A program made the position numbers and the translations under genes. The notes under the pieces are model-generated. The model had not been told where the DNA came from, did not search any database, and saw only the letters and a program-made list of their open reading frames with translations. A DNA stretch of 45,962 bases from Leptolyngbyaceae cyanobacterium M33_DOE_097 (lineage in GTDB: Bacteria > Cyanobacteriota > Cyanobacteriia > Leptolyngbyales > Leptolyngbyaceae): NCBI GenBank assembly GCA_015296075.1, contig DVDV01000401.1, positions 1 through 45,962 of the forward strand, written 5' to 3'. Shown here piece after piece: positions 44,312-45,962 of the stretch (position 1 is its first letter; every line of letters starts with the position of its first letter).

Positions 44312-45088
44312 TTAGAACAGGAACATCGGGAGAAACTGTAAAATCCCACTTAAAACACCCAGCACAGCGATGCCAATCCCATTGCCTGCTTTTTCTGGCT
44401 TGGGAGGTTCTACATTCATTGCTGCAATAAATTCTTGGGCGTACTTAGCGCTTTCAAAATCGCCCTTGGCATTGAAAAGGGCTTCAGCCCTTTGGGCATC
44501 TGCCATTGCCCCTTCGCGATCGCCCGTTTGCAGACGCGAGATGCCGCGCCCTAAATAGGCTGGTGCAAAGTCAGGCACGCGAATTAAAGTTTGGGTGAAG
44601 TTTTCGACCGCACGCGGATGGTTTTTGCGCTGCACTTCTTCGAGTGCCCACCGATAAAAATCTTCGGCTTTGCCCTGCGCTGTAGGCAACCCGATCGCCT
44701 GCTGCAACAATGCGCCTTCTAAGACAGTGCCTTCTAAAGATGCCGCTGTGAGATTCACTTCGCGTAGGTCAGCGTAGGTCAATTGCGCGCCATCGAGTTT
44801 GGCACCAAACAAATTGGCACCATGCAAACTGGCACCAGTCAAGTTGGCTCCTCGCAGGTCGGCACCTTGCAAGTTGGCCCGACTCAAATTGGCACCTTGC
44901 AAGTTGGCCCGACTGAGGTTTGCCCCAGGCAAATTGGCAAAGGTTAAACCCGCCTGACTCAAATCACACTCCACGCACTGACGCGTTGACAATAACTTTT
45001 GGAGGTGATCTTGATTTTCTGCCCGCACTGGAGTTGTAACGCTCAAGCTTGCCAAAAGGGTCAAGAAAATGACAGGTTGCGGTTTCAT
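44312..45088 (-). CDS. secreted pentapeptide-repeat / TPR protein
   Basis: A signal peptide (residues 1-23, ending PVRA) is followed by a short Cys pair (C38 and C41). About 15 pentapeptide repeats of the A(N/D)LxG type (ANLPGANLSRANLQGANLSR) then build a right-handed beta-helix. Next come a TPR-like helical part (YRWALEEVQRKNHPRAVENFTQTL; FAPAYLGRGISRLQTGDREGAMADAQRAEALF) and a final hydrophobic segment (GIGIAVLGVLSGILQFLPMFLF), probably a membrane anchor. It faces the periplasm or lumen. The function is unknown. The DNA repeats in register with the protein repeats (44861-44914). Confidence 0.87.
   Translation of the reverse strand: MKPQPVIFLTLLASLSVTTPVRAENQDHLQKLLSTRQCVECDLSQAGLTFANLPGANLSRANLQGANLSRANLQGADLRGANLTGASLHGANLFGAKLDGAQLTYADLREVNLTAASLEGTVLEGALLQQAIGLPTAQGKAEDFYRWALEEVQRKNHPRAVENFTQTLIRVPDFAPAYLGRGISRLQTGDREGAMADAQRAEALFNAKGDFESAKYAQEFIAAMNVEPPKPEKAGNGIGIAVLGVLSGILQFLPMFLF
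44861..44914. repeat. 30-bp-period tandem duplication in the pentapeptide gene
   Basis: The 24 bases at 44861-44884 recur exactly at 44891-44914 (starting GGCACCTTGCAAGTTGGCCC), a 30-base period equal to two pentapeptides. It indicates recent expansion of the repeat by slippage or unequal recombination. Confidence 0.85.
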
Positions 45089-45171
45089 AGGTTGTGCCAG
45101 AGGAAATTAAGTCAGGACTGAGATTGAAAGCTTGCAGCTATTATGTCTCTAAATCAAATGCTTGTAAGATT

Positions 45172-45188
45172 TTGTGATTTGATCACAA
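45172..45188. promoter_or_regulatory. perfect 17-bp palindrome, operator candidate
   Basis: TTGTGATTTGATCACAA is a 7-3-7 inverted repeat in the divergent region between the pentapeptide gene and the DUF4864 gene. It resembles a CRP-type site (TGTGA...TCACA) but has a 5-base instead of 6-base gap, so a different regulator is more likely. Confidence 0.4.
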
Positions 45189-45309
45189 CAGCGATCGCCC
45201 GATCTGCACCATAAGTTTTCAAAATTTTACAGACGTAACCCAGCGAACAGACTGTAAAGAAGTGTTGCGGTCATAGTAGGGTGGCAAATTGTGATTAAAG
45301 TGCGGTGTT

Positions 45310-45774
45310 ATGAAACAGCTTTTTCGGGCGACGAAGTTGCCACGCAAGTTAACTTACATTTGCCTCAGTTTGTTGTTGTTGACTTTGCCTGTTCGTTCTC
45401 AATCTATGAAAGACACTGACCGCGATCGCCAAGCCATTCGCTCAGTGATTGAGCAGCAGATTCGTGCGTTTCAACAAGATGATGCACGCACCGCTTTTTC
45501 GTTTGCCAGTCCTGAGATTCGCGGTAAGTTTGGCACGCCGGAAGTTTTCATGCAAATGGTGAAGAGTGCTTACCCTGCGGTTTATCGCCCCCGCTCTGTC
45601 ATGTTTGAGCAACTTAAAGAAGTGGATGGCATGGTGGCGCAAGCAGTGCTGCTGCTGGCTCCCGACGGTAATTTAGAGCGAGCCATCTACCTCATGGAAA
45701 AGCAAGTCGATGGCACCTGGAAGATTAATGGCTGTTATTTAGAACCGATTGAAGGTACGGGTGAAATTATTTAA
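45310..45774 (+). CDS. DUF4864 family exported protein
   Basis: A signal peptide (about residues 1-30, with KLTYICLSLLLLTLPVRS) is followed by a domain with DRQAIRSVIEQQIRAFQQDDARTAFSFASPEIRGKFGTPEVFMQMV and YLMEKQVDGTWKINGCYLEP. This is the DUF4864 family, an NTF2-like fold seen in exported proteins of cyanobacteria and proteobacteria. The function is unknown. It is divergent from the pentapeptide gene across the palindrome at 45172. Confidence 0.85.
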   Translation: MKQLFRATKLPRKLTYICLSLLLLTLPVRSQSMKDTDRDRQAIRSVIEQQIRAFQQDDARTAFSFASPEIRGKFGTPEVFMQMVKSAYPAVYRPRSVMFEQLKEVDGMVAQAVLLLAPDGNLERAIYLMEKQVDGTWKINGCYLEPIEGTGEII

Positions 45775-45824
45775 TTCGCTGACATAGCTGTGCGATCGCA
45801 CAGATCAATGTTTGTTTGAGTCTA

Positions 45825-45962
45825 GGGCCTGTTTTAAAACTATAGCCACATCATGATAGAGGCTATAGTCAGCATGGCAAGGTAGTTTTCAGCTTTCTTC
45901 TCATAGCGGGTGGCAATGCGACGGAATTGCTTCAGACGATTGAAACACCGTTCAACCCGGTT
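45825..45962 (-). mobile_element. end of an IS5-type insertion sequence, cut by the window edge
   Basis: GGGCCTGTTTTAAAAC at 45825-45840 looks like the terminal inverted repeat, and the transposase reading frame ends inside it. The rest of the element lies beyond the window. The exact tip and target-site duplication cannot be fixed from one end. Confidence 0.7.
45840..45962 (-). CDS. IS5-family transposase, C-terminal 40 residues
   Basis: Minus-strand frame from the right edge to a TAG at 45842-45840. It reads NRVERCFNRLKQFRRIATRY and continues with EKKAENYLAMLTIASIMMWL. This is the conserved end of the DDE transposase, including the catalytic Glu of VERCF. The gene is partial only because the window stops; no damage is visible in the part shown. 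Confidence 0.88.
   Translation of the reverse strand, partial: NRVERCFNRLKQFRRIATRYEKKAENYLAMLTIASIMMWL

Overview
The window is chromosomal DNA from a cyanobacterium. The HIP1 octamer GCGATCGC and its core recur throughout. The gene content includes chlorophyll synthesis (chlD), cytochrome c6, Psb28, a Ycf35-type protein, an acyl-lipid delta-9 desaturase and cobalamin genes. The many short cyanobacterial families of unknown function and two Hanks-type kinases suggest a filamentous, Leptolyngbya/Oscillatoria-like lineage; that placement is inference. No rRNA, tRNA, CRISPR array, prophage or classical defence island was recognised. Most of the window is core genome. The one clear mobile element is the end of an IS5-type insertion sequence cut by the right edge.

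Layout. 0-4 kb: a Fur-family-like operator at the left edge, chlD with a small anchored protein behind it, petJ (cytochrome c6, TTG start) and psb28. 4-8.7 kb: a large caspase-fold/TPR membrane protein whose catalytic His and Cys are both replaced, an M20 amidohydrolase, and a GNAT acetyltransferase with an inserted membrane hairpin. 9.3-13.9 kb: DNA repair genes uvrB and pcrA/uvrD. 13.9-15.0 kb: a three-gene DUF2997 - Ycf35 (DUF1257) - ferredoxin operon with a TAATG junction. 15.5-20.2 kb: an oxidoreductase, a Ser/Thr kinase and the iron-binding protein FutA, which has a promoter and a terminator-like hairpin in its leader. 20.4-23.2 kb: a coupled pair of micro-proteins, an M28 peptidase overlapping an HD-domain gene, and a small Trp-rich protein. 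23.6-28.9 kb: envelope genes (LmeA-like DUF2993, PBP1C, ankyrin protein, LpxB-related protein). 28.9-34.6 kb: a PLP lyase, DesC, a family 2 glycosyltransferase and an RlmI-type methyltransferase. 34.7-36.6 kb: a histone-H1-like protein, a 1-kb non-coding interval with strong secondary structure, and a DUF1825 protein. 36.9-43.0 kb: cobK, a membrane-bound retropepsin-like protease, a second kinase, a membrane protein, cobH and ruvC. 43.4-46.0 kb: 2-Cys peroxiredoxin with a structured 3' region, a pentapeptide/TPR protein, a DUF4864 protein and the IS5-like end.

There is no single obvious large new system. The most interesting items are the pseudo-caspase with an intact EF-hand-like loop, the Ycf35 cassette, the previously unlisted 34-residue membrane micro-protein coupled to a 63-residue protein, the H1-like DNA-binding candidate, the structured region at 35.5-35.65 kb, and several operator-like palindromes and dispersed repeats. 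All functional statements come from reading the sequence; no search or folding software was run.
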